From: an uncultured Lachnospiraceae bacterium
GTDB lineage: Bacteria > Bacillota > Clostridia > Lachnospirales > Lachnospiraceae
Assembly (NCBI GenBank): GCA_947565425.1
Contig: CANOFW010000001.1
Location: forward strand, 202,437-266,436
Direction: 5' to 3'
DNA: 64,000 bases
The notes under the pieces are model-generated. The model saw nothing but the letters and a program-made list of their open reading frames with translations, was not told the origin of the DNA and ran no database searches. Positions 1 through 7,742 of this stretch are shown in pieces. The position numbers were made by a program, and so were the translations under genes. Each line of letters begins with the position of its first letter. Position 1 is the first letter of the stretch.

Positions 1-636
1 GATAATCGCTGCACTGTTAGAACAATGCACAATCACAGGCTCAACCCCCCGCTTCCTGAGCATTTCCTGCATTTGCGTAAATTTATGTAACTGATCGTTT
101 GCCATGGTTTTATCTCTGGCGTCTGCCTTGGCAAAATGCGTAAACAGTCCCTCTACTACGATATGCGGCATAGCATAAATTTGTGCAATTTCATCCGCCG
201 CTGCCTCCGTCACCTGGAATCCCAGGCGGCTGAGCCCTGTATCAATCTTCACATGGACGATGATTTTACTGCCCGTTTTCCCAGCAAATTGTTCCAGCTC
301 CTGTGCTTGATGCAGGGAAAAGACGGTAACTCTAATTTCACGTTCTGCCAGTATGCCATAGCTCTCCGGGAAACTTGCACCCAGTACTAAAATAGGCTTT
401 TGCAAACCGTTTTTGCGCAATATTTGCGCCTCCTCCACCGTTGCCGTCGCATATCCCCAAGTGACCTCCAATTTCTCCAGTTCATGTCCGATCGGCACCG
501 CACCGTGTCCATAACCATCCGTCTTGATAACGCCCATAATCTTTGTATCGCTGTCGATTTGCTTTTTCATTTGCTCCATATTGTGAAGGATTGCATCCAA
601 ATCTATCTGGGCATAAACCCTGCTGTATGCTTTCAT
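1..636 (-). CDS. alr: Alanine racemase, N-terminal part (runs off window edge)
   Basis: PLP enzyme that interconverts L- and D-alanine for peptidoglycan. About 212 residues are visible and the C-terminal part lies outside the window. The start at 636 gives MKAYSRVYAQIDLDAILHNM, the usual beginning of the family. The PLP-lysine motif reads VIKTDGYGHG, with Lys38 as the cofactor lysine; many homologues have KADAYGHG. Further on are KIDTGLSRLG and GLFTHFAKAD, both typical of the TIM-barrel domain. The gene starts 52 bp after the nnr stop codon on the same strand, a common pairing in Firmicutes, so the two are probably cotranscribed. Seen: motifs and truncation. Known: family function. Confidence 0.95.
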   Translation of the reverse strand, partial: MKAYSRVYAQIDLDAILHNMEQMKKQIDSDTKIMGVIKTDGYGHGAVPIGHELEKLEVTWGYATATVEEAQILRKNGLQKPILVLGASFPESYGILAEREIRVTVFSLHQAQELEQFAGKTGSKIIVHVKIDTGLSRLGFQVTEAAADEIAQIYAMPHIVVEGLFTHFAKADARDKTMANDQLHKFTQMQEMLRKRGVEPVIVHCSNSAAII

Positions 637-687
637 GACTGAAATCCCTTTCCTATCCCCAAAACTCTAAATTATTCCATGCCCCGT

Positions 688-2235
688 TCAGCATATAGGC
701 ACTATATCCTGCGCTTTTTCCCTCAAAACACATACAATTCCCTCCAGGATATCCCTTGCCATCAGCCCATACGTTCCTCTGTATTCTGTCTGCGCTTCCC
801 CTGCAAGTCCATGTAAATATACACCCATAGAAGCCGCATATTGCGGTTCCATACCTTGTGCAATCAACCCGGCGATAATTCCGGTAAGCACGTCCCCGGA
901 CCCCGCCGTCGCCATGCCATTATTGCCGCTGGCGTTTACCCAGGCAATACCACTCGGCAAAGCTGTAACTGTCCGCGCATCCTTCAATACACAGATAACT
1001 TGATAATCTTGCGCAAACTCTTTTGCCGTTTGCAGCAGTCTGCTTTGGATATCAGTTACATCCTTGCCAATAAGCCTTGACATCTCCCCTAAATGCGGGG
1101 TCACAATTACCGTTCCTTTTGTCTCCTTTAGCCATTCTGGATGTTCCGCCACAATATTGAGCCCATCTGCATCCAAAATAAGCGGAACTTCTACACAGTC
1201 AATAATTTTTCGGACGATCGCTTGTGCCTGCTCCCCTGTGCCAAGTCCGGGACCCGCCACAACAACAGAAGCCCACGCTAAAGATTCTTGCAAATTTGTC
1301 GGCGCTTCTGCATCCGAAGACTGCGCAGACTCTGGCGTCTCTTGATAAGTCGCCAAAATTGCCTCCGGCAAAAGATGCTGCAAAATCACGCGATTTTCCT
1401 CCGGCGCCAACACTTTTACCAACCCTGCCCCGGTCAGATAAGACGCTTTTGCACTCAAAAATGCTGCTCCCGCCATATTTTTTTGTCCCGCAATCGTCAG
1501 CACTCTGCCATAACTTCCCTTATTGGAACGCGTCTTGCGTGAAGGAATTTCGCACAAATCCCCTTCATCCAAACAAAACGTATTCGGCTTTTCCTCAAGA
1601 AAGCTGCACCGATCTATGCCAATCTCCTTAACGATAATCTCTCCGACATATTGCGCTCCGGGAAATAGCAACAGCCCTAACTTGGCAAATGCAAACGTCA
1701 CCGTTATATCGGCATAGAAACCTGCCCCCATCACTGCTCCGCTGTCTCCATGAATACCCGAAGGAATATCAACCGCAACCTTCTTTCCACGCATTTCATT
1801 CATCTCTAGCACATATTCCAGGTAAAGCCCCGTAAGCTCCCTTGTCAGGCCAATGCCAAACAGCGCATCCACAACCATATCGAACTCTCTGTTCGGTATT
1901 CTGCTCTCTATGGGAATCCGATACTTCTGCAAAATGCCCATTTGCACTCTTGTCTCCTCGGAAATTTTGTTCTCTCCTAGCGGCATGACAACCGTAACGG
2001 CATACCCTTTCTGCCAGAGCAGTCTGGCAATTGCCAGTCCATCTCCGCCATTATTTCCATAACCGCAAACCAACAATATTCCATTTGCCGCAGACGACGC
2101 TGGCAGGCATTTTTCAATCTCCTCCACAACACCCATAGCTGCACGCTCCATCAATACCAAAGACGACATACCAAAATGCTCTATGGTATTGCCATCACAT
2201 TGTTTCATCTGTCTGCTATCAACTAATATTCTCAT
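688..2235 (-). CDS. nnr: Bifunctional NAD(P)HX epimerase / ADP-dependent NAD(P)HX dehydratase
   Basis: Repairs hydrated NADH and NADPH. The N-terminal YjeF_N half (about residues 1-215) epimerises NAD(P)HX and carries VCGYGNNGGDGLAIARLL. The C-terminal ribokinase-like half (about 230-510) dehydrates S-NAD(P)HX using ADP and carries VVAGPGLGTG, LDADGLNI, VTPHLGEM and NNGMATAGSGDVLTG. At 515 residues it is full length for the fused bacterial form. The ATG at 2235 follows GAGGAGGCGAGAAA, a good ribosome site. alr lies immediately downstream. A 233-bp non-coding stretch upstream contains a hairpin and a copy of a repeat found elsewhere in the window. Confidence 0.95.
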   Translation of the reverse strand: MRILVDSRQMKQCDGNTIEHFGMSSLVLMERAAMGVVEEIEKCLPASSAANGILLVCGYGNNGGDGLAIARLLWQKGYAVTVVMPLGENKISEETRVQMGILQKYRIPIESRIPNREFDMVVDALFGIGLTRELTGLYLEYVLEMNEMRGKKVAVDIPSGIHGDSGAVMGAGFYADITVTFAFAKLGLLLFPGAQYVGEIIVKEIGIDRCSFLEEKPNTFCLDEGDLCEIPSRKTRSNKGSYGRVLTIAGQKNMAGAAFLSAKASYLTGAGLVKVLAPEENRVILQHLLPEAILATYQETPESAQSSDAEAPTNLQESLAWASVVVAGPGLGTGEQAQAIVRKIIDCVEVPLILDADGLNIVAEHPEWLKETKGTVIVTPHLGEMSRLIGKDVTDIQSRLLQTAKEFAQDYQVICVLKDARTVTALPSGIAWVNASGNNGMATAGSGDVLTGIIAGLIAQGMEPQYAASMGVYLHGLAGEAQTEYRGTYGLMARDILEGIVCVLREKAQDIVPIC

Positions 2236-2299
2236 TTTCTCGCCTCCTCAAAATATAATACAATAAGGAATTTCTTATGATACAACAAAGTTTATGGGA

Positions 2300-2352
2300 A
2301 AGGCGCTTTCACACGTTAGTGTGACAATGTTTTTCCTCTAAGACAAAAAACA
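2300..2352 (-). repeat. Palindromic intergenic repeat, family A copy
   Basis: On the minus strand the sequence runs TTGTCTTAGAGGAAA, then TTGTCACACTAACGTGTGAA, then CTTTCCCATAA. It resembles the element at 23499-23563 and the one in the pheS leader at 47164-47217. It can fold into a hairpin closed by the AGGAAA/TTTCC arms with an inner CACAC/GTGTG stem. It lies in the gap upstream of nnr. Confidence 0.6.
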
Positions 2353-2361
2353 GTCCAGCCA

Positions 2362-2381
2362 CGCCATTTTTCAAAATGGCG
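2362..2381. terminator. Hairpin downstream of the coiled-coil gene
   Basis: CGCCATTTT and AAAATGGCG form a perfect 9-bp inverted repeat with a two-base centre. It lies about 90 bp beyond the stop codon of the 2469-3083 gene. A T run (TGTTTTTTG) follows about 10 bases later on the minus strand, so termination is plausible but not canonical. Confidence 0.4.
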
Positions 2382-2468
2382 ATCTTTTCTCCTGCATTAT
2401 ATGCTCATTCATACACATCCGCAAAGCGTTTTGCATGGTTGTCCATAATACAAGTGATGGCTGAACTG

Positions 2469-3083
2469 CTACTTATAGTCGTCTTCATTTTTTAAATCAA
2501 ACACTTCTAGCACCTGAGCTCCGAAAATATCATGCAAATACGCATAGATGCCACGATTCTGCTCCTCAATTGCTTCACGGCGGTAAATTTTCGTCTTTAA
2601 CTCCGTGCGCATCTGGGCAATCTTTACGATTAATTGCTCGCGCTCCGCCTCATTGCTGTTCATAATCCGATAACAATATTCCATGGTTTGCATCATCAGT
2701 AACAAGTTATCTTCCTGCATTTCCTCCTGCAATTTCCGAAGCTGTGCTTCTGAATCTTCCATCTTATCATTAATTTCCGTGATAAGGCGGCGGTCCTCCT
2801 GCAATTTCTTTGTCTCCTGTCCATGCTCGCCGATCTCATCCATATTGACAACAATATTTTTCATCAGCTTCGTCTTGAGAACCTTGAGCTCCTTTTGCTC
2901 CTGATTATATCTTCCCTGCGCCGCAAGCTGCTTATTGAGCTTCTGCTCTAGCTTTTCGATTTCCTTAGGCTTAACGCCATCCAAAAACAATTGGTGCCAT
3001 TTCTGGTCTAAAATGAGCAACGGTATTCTCTTCCCATGTAGCATCTGCCCAAAACCAGGCATTACATTTTTCTTCTTTCCCAT
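2469..3083 (-). CDS. Uncharacterised coiled-coil protein downstream of rex
   Basis: I do not recognise the family. About 204 residues, beginning MGKKKNVMPGFGQMLHGKR. From about residue 35 to 175 it is mostly charged heptad-like sequence rich in K, E, Q and L, which predicts a long coiled coil. The C-terminus is LEVFDLKNEDDYK. There is no signal peptide, so it is probably cytoplasmic. I chose ATG 3083. A GTG at 3092 overlaps the rex stop codon and would add three residues. The tight junction with rex suggests cotranscription and translational coupling. It may be structural or scaffolding, but no function can be assigned. Confidence 0.75.
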   Translation of the reverse strand: MGKKKNVMPGFGQMLHGKRIPLLILDQKWHQLFLDGVKPKEIEKLEQKLNKQLAAQGRYNQEQKELKVLKTKLMKNIVVNMDEIGEHGQETKKLQEDRRLITEINDKMEDSEAQLRKLQEEMQEDNLLLMMQTMEYCYRIMNSNEAEREQLIVKIAQMRTELKTKIYRREAIEEQNRGIYAYLHDIFGAQVLEVFDLKNEDDYK

Positions 3084-3088
3084 TATGA

Positions 3089-3733
3089 TCACTTCTTATC
3101 CGTTAGTTTTTTCTGATTCGCAATATTATATGACAACTGCATCAAACTCTCTGAAAGATGCACATTCTCCACAACAACATGTTCCGGCAGTTCCAAATCC
3201 AAGTGCGCAAAATTCCAAATTGCATGAATGCCTAAATCAACCAAAATATTCGCAATTCTCTTGGCATGCTCTTTGGGCATGGTAAGCGCTGCAATATCTA
3301 CCCGCTGCTCTTTTACGAACGATTCCAGCTCATTCATCATGCGCACTTTGATTCCTCTTACAGAACTCTTCTTCAAATTAGGATTCACATCAAAAAGCCC
3401 AATAATTACAAATCCGCGTTTCTCAAAATTCACATAATTGGCAAGCGCCTGCCCTAAATTGCCTGCGCCAACTACAATCATATTATGACGCTGATTAATT
3501 CCTAAAATATTCCCAATCTCATCATAGAGATATTTCACATTATAGCCATAGCCCTGCTGTCCGAAGCCTCCAAAATTATTCAAATCCTGCCGGATCTGTG
3601 AGGCAGTGACACGCATCCTCGCACTCAGATCGTTCGAGGAAATCCGCTCCACACCATCATCTAAAAGCTCCCCCAGATATCTGTAATATCTTGGCATTCT
3701 GCGAATGACTGCCTGAGATATTTCCTTTTCCAT
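3089..3733 (-). CDS. rex: Redox-sensing transcriptional repressor Rex
   Basis: Binds DNA when NADH/NAD+ is low and is released by NADH; in anaerobes it controls fermentation genes. The N-terminal winged helix contains RRMPRYYRYLGELL and SQIRQDLNNFGGFGQQGYGY, highly typical of Rex. The Rossmann NADH site is VVGAGNLGQAL (about residues 85-95 from the chosen start). I chose ATG 3733 (MEKEISQAVIRRMPR) because AGGAGG lies 7 bases upstream; an upstream in-frame start adds a non-homologous leader. About 214 residues, normal for Rex. An ABC-F gene lies upstream and a coiled-coil gene overlaps the end. Confidence 0.96.
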   Translation of the reverse strand: MEKEISQAVIRRMPRYYRYLGELLDDGVERISSNDLSARMRVTASQIRQDLNNFGGFGQQGYGYNVKYLYDEIGNILGINQRHNMIVVGAGNLGQALANYVNFEKRGFVIIGLFDVNPNLKKSSVRGIKVRMMNELESFVKEQRVDIAALTMPKEHAKRIANILVDLGIHAIWNFAHLDLELPEHVVVENVHLSESLMQLSYNIANQKKLTDKK

Positions 3734-3817
3734 TGCTTCTCCTCCTACTATGGACTTCATGTACACACAGTTTTTATTATAATGAATCCGGCAATGGATG
3801 TCAATTATTGCTGCCAT

Positions 3818-5728
3818 TTACTCCAGCAACGCTTCCCATTTTTCATAGAGTAATTCTAGTTCCCGCTGCTTCTTCTCATACTCTTGATGAAGCTCCTGCA
3901 ATTTTGCAGAATTCGTTGCAATTTCGCTGTCTGCAAAGGCTTCTTCCAGTTCAACAATTCGCTGCTCGACCTGCTCAATCTCATTCTCTGTTCTTTTACG
4001 ATCATTTTCCAGCTTTCGCAGCCGTGCTTTTTCTTCCTTACTCTTTTTCCAATCTGTCTTGCCCGTTGAATCCGCCTGCACCTGCGTGTCTGCCTGCTGT
4101 CCCGGTACAAATACCTTTGTGAGCTCTTTGCATTTTTCAAGGTAATAATCATAATTACCTATGTAATTTACAAGCGTCTGTCCGGTAAGACTCAGAATCC
4201 GGGTCGCCGTCTTGTTGATAAAATAGCGGTCATGAGAGACAAAGAATACCGTCCCTGTGTAACGATTCAACGCCTGTTCTAAAATTTCTTTAGAAGTAAT
4301 ATCCAAATGATTGGTCGGCTCGTCGAGAATCAGAAAATTTGCCTCCGAAAGCATCAATTTGGCAAGTGAAACGCGCCCGCGCTCACCACCGCTTAAATCC
4401 GAAATGCGCTTAAACACCTCGTCCCCGGTAAATAAAAACGCCGCTAAGACATTGCGAATTTCCGTATTCGTAAGGTTCGGGTACGCGTCTGAAATTTCCT
4501 CCACCAATGTCTTTTCCATGTGAAGCACCTGGTGTTCCTGGTCGTAATAACCAATATGCACATTCGCTCCCACCGTCATTGTCCCGCCGTCCGCTTCTAC
4601 CATCTCATTGATAATTTTTAAGATGGTTGTCTTGCCAGTTCCATTGTCCCCAATCAGAGCTACACGCTCGCCGCGTTTGATTTCAAAAGAAAGATCTGTA
4701 AATAACGTCTGTCCGGGATATGATTTGCACAAGCCTTCCACACGCAACACGTCATTTCCACTGACAATGCGCGGTTCCAAATTCAGATGAATATCTGTAT
4801 TCTCCTCCACAGGCTTCTCTAGGCGTTCCACCTTATCCAACATTTTCTCACGGCTCTCCGCTCGCTTGATGGACTTCTCACGGTTAAAAGATTTGAGCTT
4901 GGCAATGACTTCTTCCTGATGTTTAATCTCCCGCTGCTGGTTGTAATATTGCTTGAGCTGCGCCTCCCTGACCTGTGCCTTTTTCACTGCATAGTCACTG
5001 TAATTACCGGAAAAAACAGACACTTGATGGCGATCCAGTTCTACTACTTTCTGTACCACTCGGTCCAGGAAATAACGGTCATGGCAGACAATTACCACTG
5101 CTCCTTTGTAATTGAGCAGAAATGTTTCCAGCCAGGTAATAGAGCCAATATCCAGATGGTTGGTCGGCTCGTCAAGGAGAATCACATCCGGTTTCGTCAC
5201 CAAAAGCTTGCCCAGGCAGACCCTGGTGCGCTGCCCACCGGACAGCTCTTTCATATGCTTGGTAAACTCCTCCTCTACAAATCCCAGCCCTTTGAGGACG
5301 CCCACAATCTCGCTTTTATAAGAATAACCGCCCTGCCGTTCAAATTCCAAATTCAGACGGTTATAGCTGTCCATAAAGTCCTCAAGCTCACCGCCGTCTA
5401 AACTGCTCATCTTCTTCTCCATGGAAATGAGCCTATCTTGCATGGAAATAAGTTCTTCCTTTGCCGAAAGAACTTCCTCATAAATGGTCCTGTTCCCTTC
5501 CACATCCGGATTCTGCGGCAGATAACCGATGGTCTTATTCTTCGCTAAAATGACCTCTCCGCTGTCCGCCTCCAGCTCTCCCATAATAATCCGAAGCAGG
5601 GTCGTCTTCCCTGCTCCGTTAATTCCTACAATTGCCGCCTTTTCATACTCCTCAATATGAAAAGACGCATGTTGTATGATTTCATCTGTGCCAAAGGCTT
5701 TACTGATATTTTGGCAGGCTAAAATCAT
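3818..5728 (-). CDS. ABC-F family ATPase (ribosome-associated, EttA/Uup-like)
   Basis: A soluble protein with two ABC ATPase domains and no membrane segments, typical of ABC-F factors that act on the ribosome. Domain 1 has Walker A GINGAGKTT (residues 35-43), LSGGQRTRV and LLDEPTNHLD. Domain 2 has GDNGTGKTT, LSGGERGRV and LILDEPTNHLD. The charged interdomain linker (about 245-315) matches the P-site tRNA-interacting motif. A C-terminal coiled coil of about 90 residues recalls the Uup-type tail. Length is 636 residues. Whether it confers antibiotic resistance or is a housekeeping factor cannot be told from sequence; the long tail and core-gene neighbours favour housekeeping. Confidence 0.92.
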   Translation of the reverse strand: MILACQNISKAFGTDEIIQHASFHIEEYEKAAIVGINGAGKTTLLRIIMGELEADSGEVILAKNKTIGYLPQNPDVEGNRTIYEEVLSAKEELISMQDRLISMEKKMSSLDGGELEDFMDSYNRLNLEFERQGGYSYKSEIVGVLKGLGFVEEEFTKHMKELSGGQRTRVCLGKLLVTKPDVILLDEPTNHLDIGSITWLETFLLNYKGAVVIVCHDRYFLDRVVQKVVELDRHQVSVFSGNYSDYAVKKAQVREAQLKQYYNQQREIKHQEEVIAKLKSFNREKSIKRAESREKMLDKVERLEKPVEENTDIHLNLEPRIVSGNDVLRVEGLCKSYPGQTLFTDLSFEIKRGERVALIGDNGTGKTTILKIINEMVEADGGTMTVGANVHIGYYDQEHQVLHMEKTLVEEISDAYPNLTNTEIRNVLAAFLFTGDEVFKRISDLSGGERGRVSLAKLMLSEANFLILDEPTNHLDITSKEILEQALNRYTGTVFFVSHDRYFINKTATRILSLTGQTLVNYIGNYDYYLEKCKELTKVFVPGQQADTQVQADSTGKTDWKKSKEEKARLRKLENDRKRTENEIEQVEQRIVELEEAFADSEIATNSAKLQELHQEYEKKQRELELLYEKWEALLE

Positions 5729-5741
5729 GGTGTCCTCCTAT

Positions 5742-6950
5742 CTATAACAGACCTTCCAGTTCCTCACGAATTGCCTTAATAAATCCTTCGCTATTCAATA
5801 CGGTCGGATTCTCTAATGTCGTAATCAATGCAAGGTCTTTGGTCATTTTGCCAGATTCTATCGTAGACAAACATGCCTGCTCAAGCTTGTCGGCAAACGC
5901 TGACAATTCCGGCAACTTGTCCAACTCCCCGCGCTTTCTGAGCGCACCCGTCCAGGCAAAAATAGTCGCCACAGAGTTGGTGGAGGTCTCCTCGCCTTTC
6001 AGATGCTTGTAATAATGACGCTGTACCGTGCCATGCGCGGCCTCATACTCATAATATCCCTCAGGCGACACCAGAACAGAAGTCATCATGGCAAGAGAAC
6101 CAAACGCAGAGCTTACCATATCGCTCATCACATCACCGTCATAATTCTTGCACGCCCAGATAAATCCGCCCTCCGCTTTCATAATTCTTGCTACTGCATC
6201 ATCAATCAGAGTGTAGAAATATTCAATGCCTGCCGCCTGAAACTTCTCATCATACTCTTTGTCATAAATCTCTTGAAAAATATCTTTGAACGTATGGTCG
6301 TATTTCTTAGAAATTGTGTCTTTGGTGGCAAACCATAAATCCTGCTTCGTGTCAAGCGCATAATTGAAACAGCTCCTGGCAAAACTCTCAATGGAATCAT
6401 TGAGGTTATGCTGCCCCTGGACGACGCCGGCTCCTGTAAAGTTATGAATCAGTTCCCTCGTCTCTGTGCCATCCTCTGCCGTATAGACAAGCTCGCATTT
6501 GCCGGCTCCTGGAATCTTCATCTCGCTCGCCTTATACACATCACCGTACGCATGACGCGCAATCGTAATCGGCTTCTTCCAGTTTTTCACACAAGGCTCA
6601 ATGCCTTTGACCGTAATTGGCGTACGGAATACCGTACCGTCTAAAATGGCGCGGATTGTCCCATTAGGGCTCTTCCACATTTCTTTCAAATCATACTCCG
6701 TCATGCGCGCTGCATTCGGCGTAATTGTCGCACATTTTACAGCAACGCCATATTTCTTCGTAGCATTTGCAGAGTCGAACGTTACCTGGTCGTCCGTCTC
6801 ATTCCTGTACTCAAGGCCCAAATCGTAATACTCTGTCTTTAAATCAATAAAAGGAATTAACAACTCATCCTTAATCATCTTCCAGAGAATACGGGTCATC
6901 TCATCTCCGTCCATCTCCACCAAAGGGGTTATCATTTTAATTTTCTCCAT
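5742..6950 (-). CDS. icd: NADP-dependent isocitrate dehydrogenase, eukaryote-like type
   Basis: Oxidatively decarboxylates isocitrate to 2-oxoglutarate with NADP+. In a fermentative anaerobe this mainly supplies glutamate precursors. At 402 residues with an N-terminus [18 protein letters not shown], it belongs to the subfamily shared with eukaryotic cytosolic enzymes rather than the E. coli type. Other family segments are TITPDEAR-like [26 protein letters not shown], and the metal-site region NYDGDVMSD. The ATG at 6950 follows AGGAGGACAAAAAG. Its start overlaps the end of the GntR gene by 14 bp, so the two are translationally coupled and probably share the promoter near 7740. Confidence 0.96.
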   Translation of the reverse strand: MEKIKMITPLVEMDGDEMTRILWKMIKDELLIPFIDLKTEYYDLGLEYRNETDDQVTFDSANATKKYGVAVKCATITPNAARMTEYDLKEMWKSPNGTIRAILDGTVFRTPITVKGIEPCVKNWKKPITIARHAYGDVYKASEMKIPGAGKCELVYTAEDGTETRELIHNFTGAGVVQGQHNLNDSIESFARSCFNYALDTKQDLWFATKDTISKKYDHTFKDIFQEIYDKEYDEKFQAAGIEYFYTLIDDAVARIMKAEGGFIWACKNYDGDVMSDMVSSAFGSLAMMTSVLVSPEGYYEYEAAHGTVQRHYYKHLKGEETSTNSVATIFAWTGALRKRGELDKLPELSAFADKLEQACLSTIESGKMTKDLALITTLENPTVLNSEGFIKAIREELEGLL

Positions 6951-7617
6951 CTTTTTGTCCTCCTGTTATGTTTTCCCACCCATAGGAATCTATCAATGTA
7001 ACTACATTGGCTATATGCCGGCTGACTGCCAGCTTTGCCTTTTCCCCATCGTGCTCCTTGATTGCTTCTAAAATCTGTCGGTGTTCTCCGATAACCTCCT
7101 CAATTTTACCTGGAATGGTAAAAAGAAACCTGCGCACCTGTTCCAAATAGAGATAGTAATTCTGCAAAATGCGCCCCAGCATTCTGTTGCTGCCCGCCTC
7201 ATACAAAATCTCATGGAACTTGCCACCCAGTTCCATCACCTGCTTTTGATGATTTTTTTTCAAGTGGTATTCCGCCAGATATAAGATTTCCTCCAACGCC
7301 TCTATCTGCTCCGGGCTCACTTTCTCCGCCACCTGGCTGACATATAATCCTTCCAATACAGCGCGTATTTCATAGATATCTTTCATATCCTGCGCAGTGA
7401 TACCAACTACATATGTGCCCTTATTAGGGATAATCGCAACCAGCCCTTCACGCTCCAATTGACGCAGCGCCTCACGGACAGGCGTTCTGCTGACTCCCAT
7501 CTTTTCCGCAATCAACAGTTCTTTTAATTCCTCATCCCTGCCATACACTCCCGTAATAATATCCTGCCGGATTTTTTGAAATATCTTCTGTCCTAATAAA
7601 AAATTTACCTCACTCAA
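6937..7617 (-). CDS. GntR-family regulator, FCD (FadR) subfamily
   Basis: DNA-binding repressor with an N-terminal winged helix ([20 protein letters not shown], about residues 33-55) and a C-terminal FCD ligand domain. The domain's metal-binding histidines lie in [23 protein letters not shown] and VSRHIANVV. Length is 226 residues. The start appears to be TTG at 7617, because no ATG lies near the N-terminus and GGGGG precedes it. It overlaps icd, so the effector may be a TCA-type organic acid such as citrate or isocitrate; that is inference. A palindrome TTGTATACAA in its promoter is a plausible own operator. Confidence 0.9.
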   Translation of the reverse strand: MSEVNFLLGQKIFQKIRQDIITGVYGRDEELKELLIAEKMGVSRTPVREALRQLEREGLVAIIPNKGTYVVGITAQDMKDIYEIRAVLEGLYVSQVAEKVSPEQIEALEEILYLAEYHLKKNHQKQVMELGGKFHEILYEAGSNRMLGRILQNYYLYLEQVRRFLFTIPGKIEEVIGEHRQILEAIKEHDGEKAKLAVSRHIANVVTLIDSYGWENITGGQKDGEN

Positions 7618-7670
7618 GGAAATTCTGCCCCCTGCCCTGAATATTAGTTAGCGGTTCATTATTGCCAACT

Positions 7671-7697
7671 GCGCCGAGCACGGCCGCTTCGCGGCAT
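7671..7697 (-). repeat. Short GC-rich intergenic repeat, family C copy
   Basis: On the minus strand this reads ATGCCGCGAAGCGGC followed by CGTGCTCGGCGC. It contains the small hairpin CCGCGAAGCGG. A close relative lies on the plus strand at 23589-23616. It sits in the 5' leader of the GntR-icd operon, downstream of the promoter. Confidence 0.5.
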
Positions 7698-7713
7698 CTA
7701 CATCACCAAATAA

Positions 7714-7742
7714 TTGTATACAACTGTGCTTTTCCTTGTCAA
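7714..7742 (-). promoter_or_regulatory. Promoter of the GntR-icd operon with GntR-type operator
   Basis: Minus-strand -35 TTGACA (7737-7742), 16-bp spacer, -10 TATACA (7715-7720). The perfect palindrome TTGTATACAA (7714-7723) covers the -10. It fits the T-n-GT-n-AC-n-A pattern typical of FCD-type GntR operators, so autoregulation is likely. The -35 overlaps the end of the transglutaminase gene. Confidence 0.7.

Noticed and set aside
4919-5401. 160-codon plus-strand ORF
   Set aside because: Antisense to the first ATPase domain of the ABC-F gene; no homology-like motifs.
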